From the NCBI RefSeq assembly GCF_002803075.1, contig NZ_NNBK01000020.1, forward strand, positions 62,001 to 126,000: a stretch of 64,000 bases of DNA, read 5' to 3'. This stretch comes from Streptomyces sp. CB01373 (GTDB lineage: Bacteria > Actinomycetota > Actinomycetes > Streptomycetales > Streptomycetaceae). Positions 51,433 through 59,783 of this stretch are shown here, one piece after another (within the stretch, counting starts at the first letter, position 1; each line of letters starts with the position of its first letter). Below the pieces are notes generated by a model that worked only from the letters and a program-made list of their open reading frames with translations, was not told where the DNA came from and did no database searches. The position numbers and the translations under genes were made by a program.

Positions 51433-52452
51433 TCATTCCATCACCAGGATTTCGGCCGTGTCGAACTCCACCGCCACCCCGTCCCCGACCTCCGGTGCCG
51501 TACGCAGGGCGCAGGCGGCCTCCAGACGCGGGGCGTTGGCGGGCTGGAGGTGGACGGTGACGTGGGTGCCCTTGAAGGTGCGCGCGGTCACCGTGCAGGG
51601 CAGGCCCTCGTCGGCGGGGACCAGGCGGACTCCGGCGGGCCGGACGAGGAGGGTGCGGGAGCCCTGGGCCGAGCCGCCGGGCACCGGCACCTTGCCCCAC
51701 GGGGTGACCGCGGCCTCTCCGTCCACGCTCGCCTCCACCACGTTCTCGAAGCCGAGGAAACGTGCCACGAACGCATCGGCCGGCCGCTGCCACACCTCAA
51801 GTGGCGTCCCCGACTGGGCGATCCTGCCGTCCCGCATCACCACGACCCGGTCGGCGAGGGCGAAGGCCTCGCCCTGGTCGTGCGTGACGGCGAGCACGGT
51901 CGTGCCCAACCGCCCGAACAGGTCACGCAGTTCCACGACGAGACGCTCCCGCAGCGAGCGGTCGAGCTGGCCGAGCGGCTCGTCCAGCATCAGCAGCCGC
52001 GGCCGGGGGGCGAGCGCCCGGGCCAGGGCCACTCGCTGCTGCTCCCCGCCGGAGAGCGCGGCCACGGCACGCCGCCCGGCCCCGGGCAGCCCGACCAGCT
52101 CCAGCAACTCCCCGACCCGGGCGTCCCGTTCTCCCTTGGCCGAGCCGCGCATACGCAGTCCGAAGCCGACGTTGCCGGCCACGTCCCGCTGCGGGAACAG
52201 CTGGTGGTCCTGGAACATCAGCCCCACCTCGCGCCGGTGCACCGGCACCCCCGACTGGTCCCGCCCGTCCAGCAGCACCCGTCCGGAGTCCAGCGGCTGA
52301 AGCCCGGCCACCGCGCGCAGCAGCGTCGACTTACCGCTGCCGCTGGGTCCGAGCACGCACACGATCTCGTGCTCGGCGACCGACAGGTCGACCGCGTCCA
52401 GCACGGCCCGTCCGCCGAAGCGCACGGTCGCGGCATCGAGGCTCAGCAGCAT
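51433..52452 (-). CDS. ABC transporter ATP-binding protein, probable thiamine importer (ThiQ-like)
   Basis: A 339-residue ABC ATPase. Walker A is GPSGSGKS (about 34-41), the Q-loop FQDHQLF, signature LSGGEQQR, Walker B LLMLDEP and H-loop VTHD. A TOBE-like C-terminal domain of about 110 residues is present. It directly follows a fused permease (stop 52453, start 52452) and a ThiB-like binding protein, and the operon carries a TPP riboswitch, so thiamine uptake is the best assignment. Iron importers have the same layout but not this riboswitch. Confidence 0.88.
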   Translation of the reverse strand: MLLSLDAATVRFGGRAVLDAVDLSVAEHEIVCVLGPSGSGKSTLLRAVAGLQPLDSGRVLLDGRDQSGVPVHRREVGLMFQDHQLFPQRDVAGNVGFGLRMRGSAKGERDARVGELLELVGLPGAGRRAVAALSGGEQQRVALARALAPRPRLLMLDEPLGQLDRSLRERLVVELRDLFGRLGTTVLAVTHDQGEAFALADRVVVMRDGRIAQSGTPLEVWQRPADAFVARFLGFENVVEASVDGEAAVTPWGKVPVPGGSAQGSRTLLVRPAGVRLVPADEGLPCTVTARTFKGTHVTVHLQPANAPRLEAACALRTAPEVGDGVAVEFDTAEILVME

Positions 52453-54138
52453 CTAGAACTCCCCGCTCCGGTCGGTGCGCAGCCGCTCGAGCACCAGCAG
52501 CGCCACCGCGCACACCACCATCAGAATCGTCGACAGGGCCATCGCCTGGCCGTAGTTGAGGTCGCCCGGGCGGCCGATCAGCCGTGCCACGGCGACCGGC
52601 AGCGTCGGACTTTCGGGCCGCGCGATGAACACGGTCGCCCCGAACTCCCCCAGGGACACCGCGAAGGCGAACCCGGCGGCGATCAGCAGCGCCCGCCGTA
52701 CGAGGGGCAGGTCGACCTCCCGCCACACCCGCCACGGCGAGGCCCCGAGCACGGCCGCAGCCTCCCGCAGCCGTACGTCCACCGCGCGCAGCACGGGCAG
52801 CATGGTCCGTACGACGAAGGGCACGCCGACCAGGGCCTGCGCGAGCGGGACCAGGATCCAGGACTGCCTGAGGTCCAGCGGCGGCCGGTCCAGGGCGATC
52901 AGGAAGCCGAAGCCGACGGTCACCGCCGAGACCCCGAGCGGCAGCATCAGCAGCGCGTCGAAGCCGCGCACGAGCCGGCCGGCGTCCCGGCGGGTGAGAG
53001 CGGCGGCGGCGAGCGCGCCGATCACCACGGCGATGGCGGTCGCCGCGGCGGCGTAGCTCAGGGAGGTGCCGACGGCGTGGATCGGCGCGACCAGGAAGGT
53101 GCCGCCGTCCGCGTTCGTCAGCGCCCGGTAGTAGCCGAAGCCGGGCGCGGCGAGCGACCGCTGCACCAGTACCGCGAGCGGCAGCACGAGGAGGACGGCG
53201 ACGGTGGCGAGGACGCCGGCCAGCAGCGTCCACTGTCCGGCGCCGCGCGGCCGGCGGGCGGTCAGCGAGGCGTCCACCAGCTTCAGCGCGGTCTCCCGGC
53301 GCCGTACGGTCCAGGCGTGCACGGCGAGGATCGCGCCCACCGCCGCGAACTGGAGGATCGTCAGGACCGCCGCGGTCGCCAGGTCGAAGATCTCGGAGGT
53401 CTGCCGGTAGATCTCCACTTCGAGGGTGGAGAAGGCGGGGCCGCCGAGGATCTGCACCACGCCGAAGGAGGTGAACGTGAACAGGAAGACCATCAGCGCC
53501 GCGGCGCCCACCGCTGGGGCCAGCGCGGGCAGGGTGACCTTGCGCCAGGCGGTCAGCGGCGAGGCGCCGAGCATCCGGGCCGCCTCCTCCTGGCGCGGGT
53601 CGAGCCCCGCCCACAGTCCGCCCACGGTCCGTACGACGACGGCGTAGTTGAAGAAGACGTGGGCGAGCAGGATCGCCCACACCGTGGTGTCCAGCCGGAC
53701 GCCCCACAGTTCGTCGAGCAGGCCGCCCCGCCCGATCAGCGCGAGGAACGCGGTGCCGACCACGACGGTGGGCAGCACGAACGGCACGGTGACGACGGCC
53801 CGCAGGACCTGTCGGCCGGGGAAGTCGAGGCGGGCGAAGACATAGGCGCCGGGCAGGGCGACGAGCAGGGTGAGCGCGGTGGAGGCGAGCGCCTGCCAGG
53901 TGGTGAACCACAGCACGTGCCGGATGTCGGACTGTCCGAGCACATCGGTGATCCGCCGCAGCTGCCAGGCCCCGTCCGTCTCCAGGCCGCGCCGGACGAT
54001 CGCGGCCACGGGGTAGGCGAAGAACACCGCGAAGAACGCGACGGGCACGGCCATGAGGCCGAGCCGCGCCGCGTTCCCCGTGCGGCGGCCGCGTCCGCGG
54101 CCTACCTGAGGACGAGCGAGGTCCACGACTTGACCCAC
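52453..54138 (-). CDS. ABC transporter permease with two fused domains, probable thiamine importer (ThiP-like)
   Basis: A 561-residue protein with about 12 membrane segments. It comprises two permease domains, each with a coupling loop: EEAARMLGASPLTAWRKVTL (first) and REAAAVLGASPWRVWREVDL (second). Duplicated permeases of this sort are typical of ThiP and FbpB. GTG 54138 overlaps the binding-protein gene by 37 bp; GTG 54126 is an alternative. It is between the ThiB-like and ThiQ-like genes, with translational coupling on both sides. Confidence 0.88.
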   Translation of the reverse strand: MGQVVDLARPQVGRGRGRRTGNAARLGLMAVPVAFFAVFFAYPVAAIVRRGLETDGAWQLRRITDVLGQSDIRHVLWFTTWQALASTALTLLVALPGAYVFARLDFPGRQVLRAVVTVPFVLPTVVVGTAFLALIGRGGLLDELWGVRLDTTVWAILLAHVFFNYAVVVRTVGGLWAGLDPRQEEAARMLGASPLTAWRKVTLPALAPAVGAAALMVFLFTFTSFGVVQILGGPAFSTLEVEIYRQTSEIFDLATAAVLTILQFAAVGAILAVHAWTVRRRETALKLVDASLTARRPRGAGQWTLLAGVLATVAVLLVLPLAVLVQRSLAAPGFGYYRALTNADGGTFLVAPIHAVGTSLSYAAAATAIAVVIGALAAAALTRRDAGRLVRGFDALLMLPLGVSAVTVGFGFLIALDRPPLDLRQSWILVPLAQALVGVPFVVRTMLPVLRAVDVRLREAAAVLGASPWRVWREVDLPLVRRALLIAAGFAFAVSLGEFGATVFIARPESPTLPVAVARLIGRPGDLNYGQAMALSTILMVVCAVALLVLERLRTDRSGEF

Positions 54139-55178
54139 TGGTCACGGTTGGCGGCGATCCTGTCGGGGGCCAGGGTCTCGGGGTTCTTGGCCTGGGGGCC
54201 GTACTCGGCGAACTCCGCGGGCACCTGGGCGCCTTCGCGCACCGGGTAGACGAACATGTTCAGCGGCATGTCGTCCTGGAACTTCTTGGTGATCAGGAAG
54301 TCCAGGAAGGCCTTGCCCCCTTCGGTGTTCCTGGCGTTGCTGAGCAGTCCCGCGTACTCGACCTGGCGGAAGCAGGTGCCCTGCGCGACGCCGGTCGGCG
54401 CGGTCTTCGGCCGCGGGTCGGCGTAGATGACCTCGGCGGGCGGCGAGGAGGCGTAGGAGACGACGAGGGGCCGGTCGCCCTTGGCCTTCCTGCCGCCGGC
54501 GGAACCGGAGAACTCCTGGTTGTAGGCCTGCTCCCAGCCGTCGACGACCTTGACGCCGTTGGCCTTGAGCTTCTTCCAGTAGTCCTGCCAGCCCTGGTCG
54601 CCGTACTTGGCGGCGGTGCCGAGCAGGAAGCCGAGGCCGGGCGAGGAGGTGGCGGCGTTCTCGGTGACGAGGAGGTTCCTGTACTCCGGCTTGATCAGGT
54701 CGTCGAACGAGGCGGGCGGGGTCAGCTTGTGGTCGGCGAAGTACTTCTTGTCGTAGTTGACGCAGATGTCGCCGGTGTCGATGGGCGTGACCCGGTGCTT
54801 GGCCTCGTCGACCCGGTACTGCGGCAGGACCAGGTCGGCGCCCTTCGGCTCGTACGGCTGGAACAGCCCGTTGTCCAGGGCGCGGGACAGCAGGGTGTTG
54901 TCGACGCCGAAGAAGACGTCGCCCTGCGGGTTGTCCTTGGTGAGGATGGCCTTGTTGACGGCCTGGCCGGCGTCGCCGTCCTCCAGGACCTTCACCTTGT
55001 AGCCGGAGCTCTTCTCGAAGTCGGCGATGACGCTCTTGGAGGCGGCCCACGAGTTGTGGCTGACGAGGGTCACCGTTTTGGCGCCCGCGGAGCCCTTGTC
55101 GCTGGGTGACGAGCCGCACGCCGACAGCGTGACCAGGCCGAGCCCGACCGCGGCCACGGCGAACGTCTTGATGTGCAC
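54102..55178 (-). CDS. Thiamine-binding lipoprotein (ThiB-like)
   Basis: A 358-residue lipoprotein with lipobox LSAC and Cys21. The mature part opens VTLVSHNSWAASKSVIADFE, the ThiB pattern, with GDAGQAVNKAILTKDNPQGD and DTGDICVNYDKKYF, and a Trp/Tyr-rich ligand region (DGWEQAYNQEF). It captures thiamine or its phosphates for the ThiPQ-like transporter. GTG 55178 has GGAGGA 7 nt upstream. The TPP riboswitch lies 94 nt upstream of the start codon. Confidence 0.92.
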   Translation of the reverse strand: MHIKTFAVAAVGLGLVTLSACGSSPSDKGSAGAKTVTLVSHNSWAASKSVIADFEKSSGYKVKVLEDGDAGQAVNKAILTKDNPQGDVFFGVDNTLLSRALDNGLFQPYEPKGADLVLPQYRVDEAKHRVTPIDTGDICVNYDKKYFADHKLTPPASFDDLIKPEYRNLLVTENAATSSPGLGFLLGTAAKYGDQGWQDYWKKLKANGVKVVDGWEQAYNQEFSGSAGGRKAKGDRPLVVSYASSPPAEVIYADPRPKTAPTGVAQGTCFRQVEYAGLLSNARNTEGGKAFLDFLITKKFQDDMPLNMFVYPVREGAQVPAEFAEYGPQAKNPETLAPDRIAANRDQWVKSWTSLVLR

Positions 55179-55271
55179 TGGATGTCCTCCTGGGGGTTGG
55201 CCAGGAAGAGACGCGGCCCTGCCCGGGGTCCGCGAGGGACACCCGGGCAGGGCACAACAGCTTGAGTGATG

Positions 55272-55362
55272 ACCGAACTTCCTACCCAGAATGACCTGGG
55301 CGAGGTTCAGAGGGTCTGCGGCCGGTGCCGCACTCTCAGCGCTGTGGCGCTCCCCTGTCGGA
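55272..55362 (-). promoter_or_regulatory. TPP riboswitch (THI element) in the leader of the thiB-like operon
   Basis: On the minus strand the leader contains GGGGAGC, then GCTGAGAG, AGACCCTCTGAACCT and GGTCATTCTGGGTAGGAAG in the canonical order and spacing of the THI element (GGGGxxC...CTGAGA...ACCCxxxGAACCTG...GGxTAATxCCxGCGxAGGGA). It lies between rlmN and the ThiB-like gene and would reduce expression when thiamine diphosphate is abundant. About 90 nt then lead to the ribosome-binding site. Confidence 0.9.
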
Positions 55363-55398
55363 ATATGAAGATGTGTAGGTTCTCAGCCTACCGTCCGG

Positions 55399-56505
55399 CT
55401 ACCTTTCGGTCGCAGCCAGCTGACCGCAGGCGCCGTCGATCTCCTGGCCCCGGGTGTCCCGGACGGTCACCGGCACACCGTGGGCGGCGATCGCCTCGAC
55501 GAACGCCTTCTCGTCCTCGGGCCGGGACGCGGTCCACTTCGAGCCGGGCGTCGGGTTCAACGGGATGAGGTTGACGTGCACGGGCTTGCCCTTGAGCAGC
55601 CGGCCGAGCCGGTCGCCGCGCCACGCCTGGTCGTTGATGTCCCGGATCAGCGCGTACTCGATGGACAGCCGCCGCCCGGACCTGGCGGTGTACTCGAATC
55701 CGGCGTCGAGCACCTCCCGCACCTTCCACCGCGTGTTGACCGGGACGAGCGTGTCGCGCAGCTCGTCGTCCGGCGCGTGCAGGGAGATGGCGAGCCGGCA
55801 CTTGAAGCCCTCGTCGGAGAACCGGTGGATCGCCGGGACCAGGCCCACCGTCGAGACGGTGATCCCGCGCTGGGACAGGCCGAGCCCGTCCGGCTCGGGG
55901 TCGGTCAGGGCGCGGATGGCACCGACGACGCGGTTGTAGTTGGCGAGCGGCTCGCCCATGCCCATGAAGACGATGTTCGACAGGCGCGCGGGACCACCGG
56001 GGACTTCGCCGTCCCGCAGGGCGCGCATCCCGTCGACGATCTGGTGCACGATCTCGGCGGTGGACAGGTTCCGGTCGAGCCCGGCCTGTCCCGTGGCGCA
56101 GAACGGGCAGTTCATGCCGCAGCCCGCCTGCGAGCTGATGCACATGGTCACCCGGTCCGGGTAGCGCATGAGCACCGACTCCACGAGCGTGCCGTCGAAC
56201 AGGCGCCACAGCGTCTTGCGGGTGGTCCCCTGGTCGGTCGACAGATGCCGTACGACCGTCATCAGCTCCGGAAGCAGCGCCTCCTGGAGCTTGGCGCGGG
56301 ACCCGGCGGGGATGTCGGTCCACTGCTCCGGGTCGTGCGCGTACCGCGCGAAGTAGTGCTGCGAGAGCTGCTTCGCACGAAACGGCTTCTCGCCGATCGC
56401 GGCGACAGCCTCCTTGCGCTCGGCAGGCGACAGGTCGGCAAGATGCCGCGGCGGCTTCTTGGCACCGCGCGGGGCGACGAAAGTGAGTTCTCCGGGCTTA
56501 GGCAT
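55399..56505 (-). CDS. rlmN: Dual-specificity 23S rRNA/tRNA adenine-C2 methyltransferase
   Basis: A 368-residue radical-SAM enzyme methylating A2503 of 23S rRNA and A37 of some tRNAs. The iron-sulfur ligands are Cys129, Cys133 and Cys136 in GCGMNCPFCATG. The second catalytic Cys, which forms a covalent intermediate, is Cys360 in ACGQL. GMGEPLANYN and SLHAPDDELRD are also conserved. ATG 56505 lies inside the left att-like repeat of the integrative element, so its promoter and ribosome-binding site are supplied by element-borne DNA. All catalytic residues are present, so the gene should still work. Confidence 0.95.
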   Translation of the reverse strand: MPKPGELTFVAPRGAKKPPRHLADLSPAERKEAVAAIGEKPFRAKQLSQHYFARYAHDPEQWTDIPAGSRAKLQEALLPELMTVVRHLSTDQGTTRKTLWRLFDGTLVESVLMRYPDRVTMCISSQAGCGMNCPFCATGQAGLDRNLSTAEIVHQIVDGMRALRDGEVPGGPARLSNIVFMGMGEPLANYNRVVGAIRALTDPEPDGLGLSQRGITVSTVGLVPAIHRFSDEGFKCRLAISLHAPDDELRDTLVPVNTRWKVREVLDAGFEYTARSGRRLSIEYALIRDINDQAWRGDRLGRLLKGKPVHVNLIPLNPTPGSKWTASRPEDEKAFVEAIAAHGVPVTVRDTRGQEIDGACGQLAATER

Positions 56506-56527
56506 GGCGCTACCAGTGTCGCAGATC
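56486..56527. other. Left att-like site, overlapping the rlmN start codon
   Basis: 42 bp with three mismatches to 62669-62710. It includes the codons for the first six or seven residues of RlmN (MPKPGEL) and 22 bp upstream. Similarity to the right copy continues about 110 bp further into the element, with a direct repeat of GACGGCCC near the end (56602-56622). Confidence 0.8.
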
Positions 56528-56630
56528 AAATCCTGTGACCTGGGGCTGCCGGTCGCTACGACTGTCGTTAGTAGTCGTCACCGGTCGCCCCTGAGCAGCC
56601 TCGGACGGCCCAGAGACGGCCCAGCGAAGA

Positions 56631-56948
56631 TCACTCGTCGGCTGCCCGCCACTCATCGAGCTGGACCTTGACCTGGTGGTTGTGGGCGGCGTGCCAGATG
56701 ACCTCCCCACTGACGAAGGCCCCGAGGGCTGCGAGGTCCATCCCGAGCGGCATGGCCGTGATCTCCGCCAGCGCTGTGGCGTACGGCACGCCGTCTATAC
56801 GTATGAAGACCCCGAAGCGCTGGCGACCGATGACCTCCCCAGTGATCCGGGCCTCGACGGGCAGAGCCGCGACGGTTGCCTCCCAGCTCTCCCGCACCAA
56901 GTCCGCGGCCGGCACTTCAGGGCCCGTGGGCCAGGCGTACTCATCCAT
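56631..56948 (-). CDS. Small protein with S1-like OB-fold
   Basis: A 105-residue protein. The central region ITGEVIGRQRFGVFIRIDGV followed by LGAFVSGEVIWHAAHNHQVK follows the S1 RNA-binding pattern (GxVxxxxxFGVFVxIxG...GxxVxxxVI...). The N-terminus (DEYAWPTGPEVPAADLV) is specific. It lies next to the left att-like site and reads towards rlmN. Function could be RNA or nucleic-acid binding, but no partner is visible. ATG 56948 lacks a strong ribosome-binding site. Confidence 0.65.
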   Translation of the reverse strand: MDEYAWPTGPEVPAADLVRESWEATVAALPVEARITGEVIGRQRFGVFIRIDGVPYATALAEITAMPLGMDLAALGAFVSGEVIWHAAHNHQVKVQLDEWRAADE

Positions 56949-57186
56949 CGGCAGATCATGACGCCCTGGGACCGGTGCTTAGAAGATGCGGGCGGACCCC
57001 TCGTACCTCAGGCCGACAGGCTTGCGCCACCGCCGCGGCGGGCTAGTGGGAGCCGCCGCCGTTCGCCCTCGTTGCCGTCAGCGTTGCTGTCGGCCCGGCC
57101 CGCGGGTGGGGGGTGCGCCTACGATTCCCACGGAAGATCGGCTCTTGGCAGGCACGGTGATGCTGGTCCAATGGGAGGGCGACAAG

Positions 57187-57552
57187 ATGGGCGTTTTCGT
57201 CTCCATCAGGGGCTGGCTGGAGTGCGACGAGCAGCAGCTCGCCGCCGTCCGTCAAGTGATCGCGGGGCATTCTGACGGGCACTACAGCGGCGGCTGGGGC
57301 TTTCCCGCCCGCCACTTCAACTGGACCTACTACGTGTTCTACGGCGGCGATGTTCGTGAGTCGGCTGTGGACTGGTTCATGGAGCAACTGCGGTCCATAG
57401 CCGCGATCCCTGCTTCCGACGAGGACGGGGACCGGGTTCGCGGACTCTTTGTAGCCAGCAGCGAGGTGGCTCAACAGGTCGAGTGGCAGGTGAGGGGTGG
57501 ATCTGTGACTACCCGGCCGACGGACCATGGACTTGGCTACCTGGCCGAATAG
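57187..57552 (+). CDS. Hypothetical protein of the integrative element
   Basis: A 121-residue, aromatic-rich protein beginning MGVFVSIRGWLECDEQQLAA, with GGWGFPARHFNWTYYVFYGG and DWFMEQLRSIAAIPASDEDG. No family is recognised. ATG 57187 has GGGAGG 9 nt upstream. It has no signal peptide or membrane segment. Similar proteins are frequent cargo in Streptomyces accessory regions and may serve immunity or regulation; this cannot be shown here. The following 250 bp (57553-57801) contain no supported gene. Confidence 0.6.
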   Translation: MGVFVSIRGWLECDEQQLAAVRQVIAGHSDGHYSGGWGFPARHFNWTYYVFYGGDVRESAVDWFMEQLRSIAAIPASDEDGDRVRGLFVASSEVAQQVEWQVRGGSVTTRPTDHGLGYLAE

Positions 57553-57801
57553 CACAGGGCTGCGCGCTGCGGGCGTCACCACCGCGACCAATGAGCCACG
57601 TGCCCGTTGGCACGACACCCGCTTTAGGAGTTCGATCCGAGCCTGCTCCGCCTGCTGTCATCGACTGGAGCGACGGCCGGACAGAGGCGCTGGGGTACGC
57701 CCCCGTCCGGCGTCGTTGATGTCAGCCGTGGATGTCAGGTCGCCCCTCGATGCGAACTATGGGCGGGAGGGTCGCTGAGGTCCTGCAGCATGGTCAAGCG
57801 G

Positions 57802-58020
57802 TCATTGGAGGACGGTCCAGTCGGTTGAGGGTCGGCGCGGTTGCTGTACCGCGCTGCTGTACGCCCCCACACTCAGGACGGCTACGAGCCCCAGAACATT
57901 GGCGAGTGCGGTCAGCGCATCAGCCACAGCGCGCCAATCGATCACGACGACCACGACAGTGATCACCCATAGCTTGAGGTTCGGGATTGACACGCCCCAT
58001 GGGGCACGAGTCACACTCAT
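57802..58020 (-). CDS. Small membrane protein, paralogue of 59284-59505
   Basis: A 72-residue protein with a polar head (MSVTRAPWGVSIPNL), two hydrophobic segments (KLWVITVVVVVIDW; ALANVLGLVAVLSVGAY) and a basic tail. AGGAGG lies directly upstream of ATG 58020. Size and plan match the paralogue and the small Spd (spread) or immunity-type membrane proteins of conjugative actinomycete elements. The C-terminal codons coincide with a paired octamer DNA motif that also occurs elsewhere. Function unknown. Confidence 0.65.
   Translation of the reverse strand: MSVTRAPWGVSIPNLKLWVITVVVVVIDWRAVADALTALANVLGLVAVLSVGAYSSAVQQPRRPSTDWTVLQ
57839..57862. repeat. Paired octamer TGCTGTAC-N5-TGCTGTAC, copy 1
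   Basis: GGTTGCTGTAC and TGCTGTAC are separated by 5 nt, inside the end of the membrane-protein gene at 57802-58020. The same arrangement occurs at 59319-59342 and 63361-63384 with different spacers. Confidence 0.75.
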
Positions 58021-58248
58021 ACGGAGCCTCCTACGGCTTGTGCCCACCTTTCCGCCTGTGCCCGGTAAGCCTGCGGATGGGTGGGCTTCTTCATGACGTC
58101 GCCCATAGTGGCTGGTAGGCCAGGGGATACGCAAAAGGTTCGCCGGCCCCAAATGCCCGCCAATGGCTGCCATTTGGCTGGCAATTGAGACGCCATTTGC
58201 GCCTTGCAGCAACTCAGCGCGAGCAGCGATTTCGCATTTATTGATCAC

Positions 58249-58632
58249 GACAGGAACGCAAGGGGCCTTAATAACGTGATCTGGCTCCCGTGACCCTCCC
58301 GTGACCTACGAATCGCCCCAGACCCCCTCAAAACGGCCAGCAATCCGTTACCTTTGTGTTATCTAATCGTCCCTCTCAGTCCTTCGTTGAGCCCGGCGTG
58401 CGGTCCTTCCTGAACGGCCGTGAACGGGGCTGAATGAGACGGGAAATGAGACGGCGGGCACGAGGTGGGCCTAGCCGTCGGTCACGCTGATCGGAGTCCT
58501 GGGGTGTGCTCGGTGGTGTCGGGCTGTCTGCCGAGCTCATGGTGAGGCGCAGTGATCGCCGCGTGCCAAGCCGTGCAGGTGATCCAAGGCGTCGAGTACG
58601 GACCCATCCCTCTCATCACCGTCCGCGGCTGA
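58249..58632. other. Gene-poor spacer within the integrative element
   Basis: About 390 bp between two minus-strand membrane-protein genes. It is less GC-rich at 58250-58380. Short open frames exist but none has a ribosome-binding site plus a recognisable family. No RNA gene was identified. Confidence 0.5.
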
Positions 58633-59061
58633 TCACCAGGAGAACCAACCGGGAGTGGCCGAGTAGTCCTGCGGCGCGTAGTCGCAGATGTTCTCTCTGA
58701 AGGGCTCGGCCGCCATCTTGGCTGCCCGCTGTTCGCCGCCGGCGTCCACCCTGTCGGCTGCCACCACTAGGGCCAGGGCGGCCAACATGCAAGCAATGAG
58801 GAACGGAGGGCGCGAAGGCTTGCCCCTCACGGTCGCTGTCCCCGCGCCGACCACGGCCATCAGGAAGGCTCCTGCGACCAGTGCGAGAGCCACGAGCGTG
58901 ATGTGGTTCAGAGCTGGTGACTGGTGGCACAGCACGTATTGGCGGCCCGACCGAAAGCCCTGCACCCGCTCGTAGAGCGCGGCCAACCCCAGCGCCGAGC
59001 CGAACGCAAAGACGTGCCACGGTCGCACATCGATGTGCTGATGAGCCTTCATGCCGTTCAT
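58633..59061 (-). CDS. Hypothetical membrane protein of the integrative element
   Basis: A 142-residue protein with three hydrophobic segments: HVFAFGSALGLAALYERV, ITLVALALVAGAFLMAVVGA, and FLIACMLAALALVVAADRV. The C-terminus is polar and ends NICDYAPQDYSATPGWFSW. No family is recognised. ATG 59061 follows GGGGGAG closely (2 nt); the in-frame ATG 59052 has a longer spacing and is also possible. It may belong to a transfer, entry-exclusion or envelope function of the element. Confidence 0.6.
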   Translation of the reverse strand: MNGMKAHQHIDVRPWHVFAFGSALGLAALYERVQGFRSGRQYVLCHQSPALNHITLVALALVAGAFLMAVVGAGTATVRGKPSRPPFLIACMLAALALVVAADRVDAGGEQRAAKMAAEPFRENICDYAPQDYSATPGWFSW

Positions 59062-59193
59062 GACTCCCCCAGTAGCTACCCCGCCCCAGTGTGTGCCGCA
59101 CCCTACAGAGCGGTCGGCGCAGCGACTTCGGCCGGGAGCCTCTTACCTCTGAAACGCCAGAGGCCCCGGATCTCTCCAGGGCCTCCGGTCTGT

Positions 59194-59236
59194 GCGCACT
59201 CGGCAGGATTCGGACCTGCAACCTTCTGATCCGTAG
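59194..59236 (-). tRNA. 3' half of tRNA-Arg(ACG), att-like remnant (not a functional tRNA)
   Basis: On the minus strand the sequence reads CTACGGA (anticodon loop, ACG), TCAGAAGG, then the T-arm GCAGGTCCGAATCCTGC and the acceptor strand CGAGTGC. The matching 5' half is absent; upstream is TTTAGAG, which cannot pair with TCAGA. A terminator-like hairpin (AGGCCC...GGGGCCT) follows, as after genuine tRNA genes. This is the piece normally left at one end of an element integrated in a tRNA gene. Confidence 0.75.
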
Positions 59237-59283
59237 CTCTAAAGAAATCGGTCAGCGGCGGTAAGACAGGTCACGCTACGGTC

Positions 59284-59505
59284 CTAGGGAGACGCTACCG
59301 GACGGGATCGGCGGCTGTGGTTGCTGTACTTCACTGCTGTACTGGAACCGGCAGCGAAAAGGGCCGCAACAGCGACCGCATCGACGTAGGCACTCACCGC
59401 TTCGGCAACAGGCGGCCATACGATCATTAGCACGAGGACGATCACGACCACCCACGGGAACTTGGGGCGGTTTGACAGATACCTCGGGGTCGGGTCCAAA
59501 CTCAC
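59284..59505 (-). CDS. Small membrane protein, paralogue of 57802-58020
   Basis: A 73-residue protein: polar head (MSLDPTPRYLSNRPKF), hydrophobic segments PWVVVIVLVLMIVW and VDAVAVAALFAAGS, and a basic tail (KYSNHSRRSRPVASP). GTG 59505 has GGAGG about 8 nt upstream. Length, layout and several positions (W/V-rich first segment, V-A-x-A-V-x-A in the linker) match the protein at 57802-58020. Probably a gene duplication within the element or acquisition from two related elements. No function assigned. Confidence 0.65.
   Translation of the reverse strand: MSLDPTPRYLSNRPKFPWVVVIVLVLMIVWPPVAEAVSAYVDAVAVAALFAAGSSTAVKYSNHSRRSRPVASP
59319..59342. repeat. Paired octamer TGCTGTAC-N5-TGCTGTAC, copy 2
   Basis: Same spacing as copy 1, but it lies in a different codon phase of the overlapping membrane-protein gene, so conservation is at the DNA level. 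About 120 bp around it also resemble the region at 63268-63384, including TCCGTAGCTCTA upstream. Confidence 0.78.
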
Positions 59506-59783
59506 TGTAGAACCTCCGGGTTCCTAGCCCATCACGCAGCCCTTGCTTCCAGGTCGGAGCCGCGTGGTGGGCTTCTGGCTGTTACGAGCATGCTGCCTTG
59601 TGAGGGACCCCAAGAGGGCGGCTTCAGGCAGGAGTTAGCCGTTCCGCGAGGCTCTACGCGAGGCTTTCCTGTAGTGCGTACGCAATGCAAGAACAAGCCA
59701 GAGCATTTTCCCTGGTCAGAGCGACGAAAGCGTTACACAGGGATTTTGGAATCATCCGTTCACGCAGGTCGGGGGCAACTTGG

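Noticed and set aside
51433..55178. Iron(III) or polyamine importer
   Set aside because: Operon layout alone would allow it, but the ThiB-type binding protein sequence and the THI riboswitch in the leader favour thiamine.
58506..58632. Short plus-strand gene ending at the TGA near 58632
   Set aside because: The frame gives only about 26 residues from a GTG without ribosome-binding site and no recognisable family.
59160..59246. Functional tRNA-Arg gene
   Set aside because: Only the anticodon loop and 3' half exist; the upstream bases cannot form the anticodon stem, D-arm or 5' acceptor strand.
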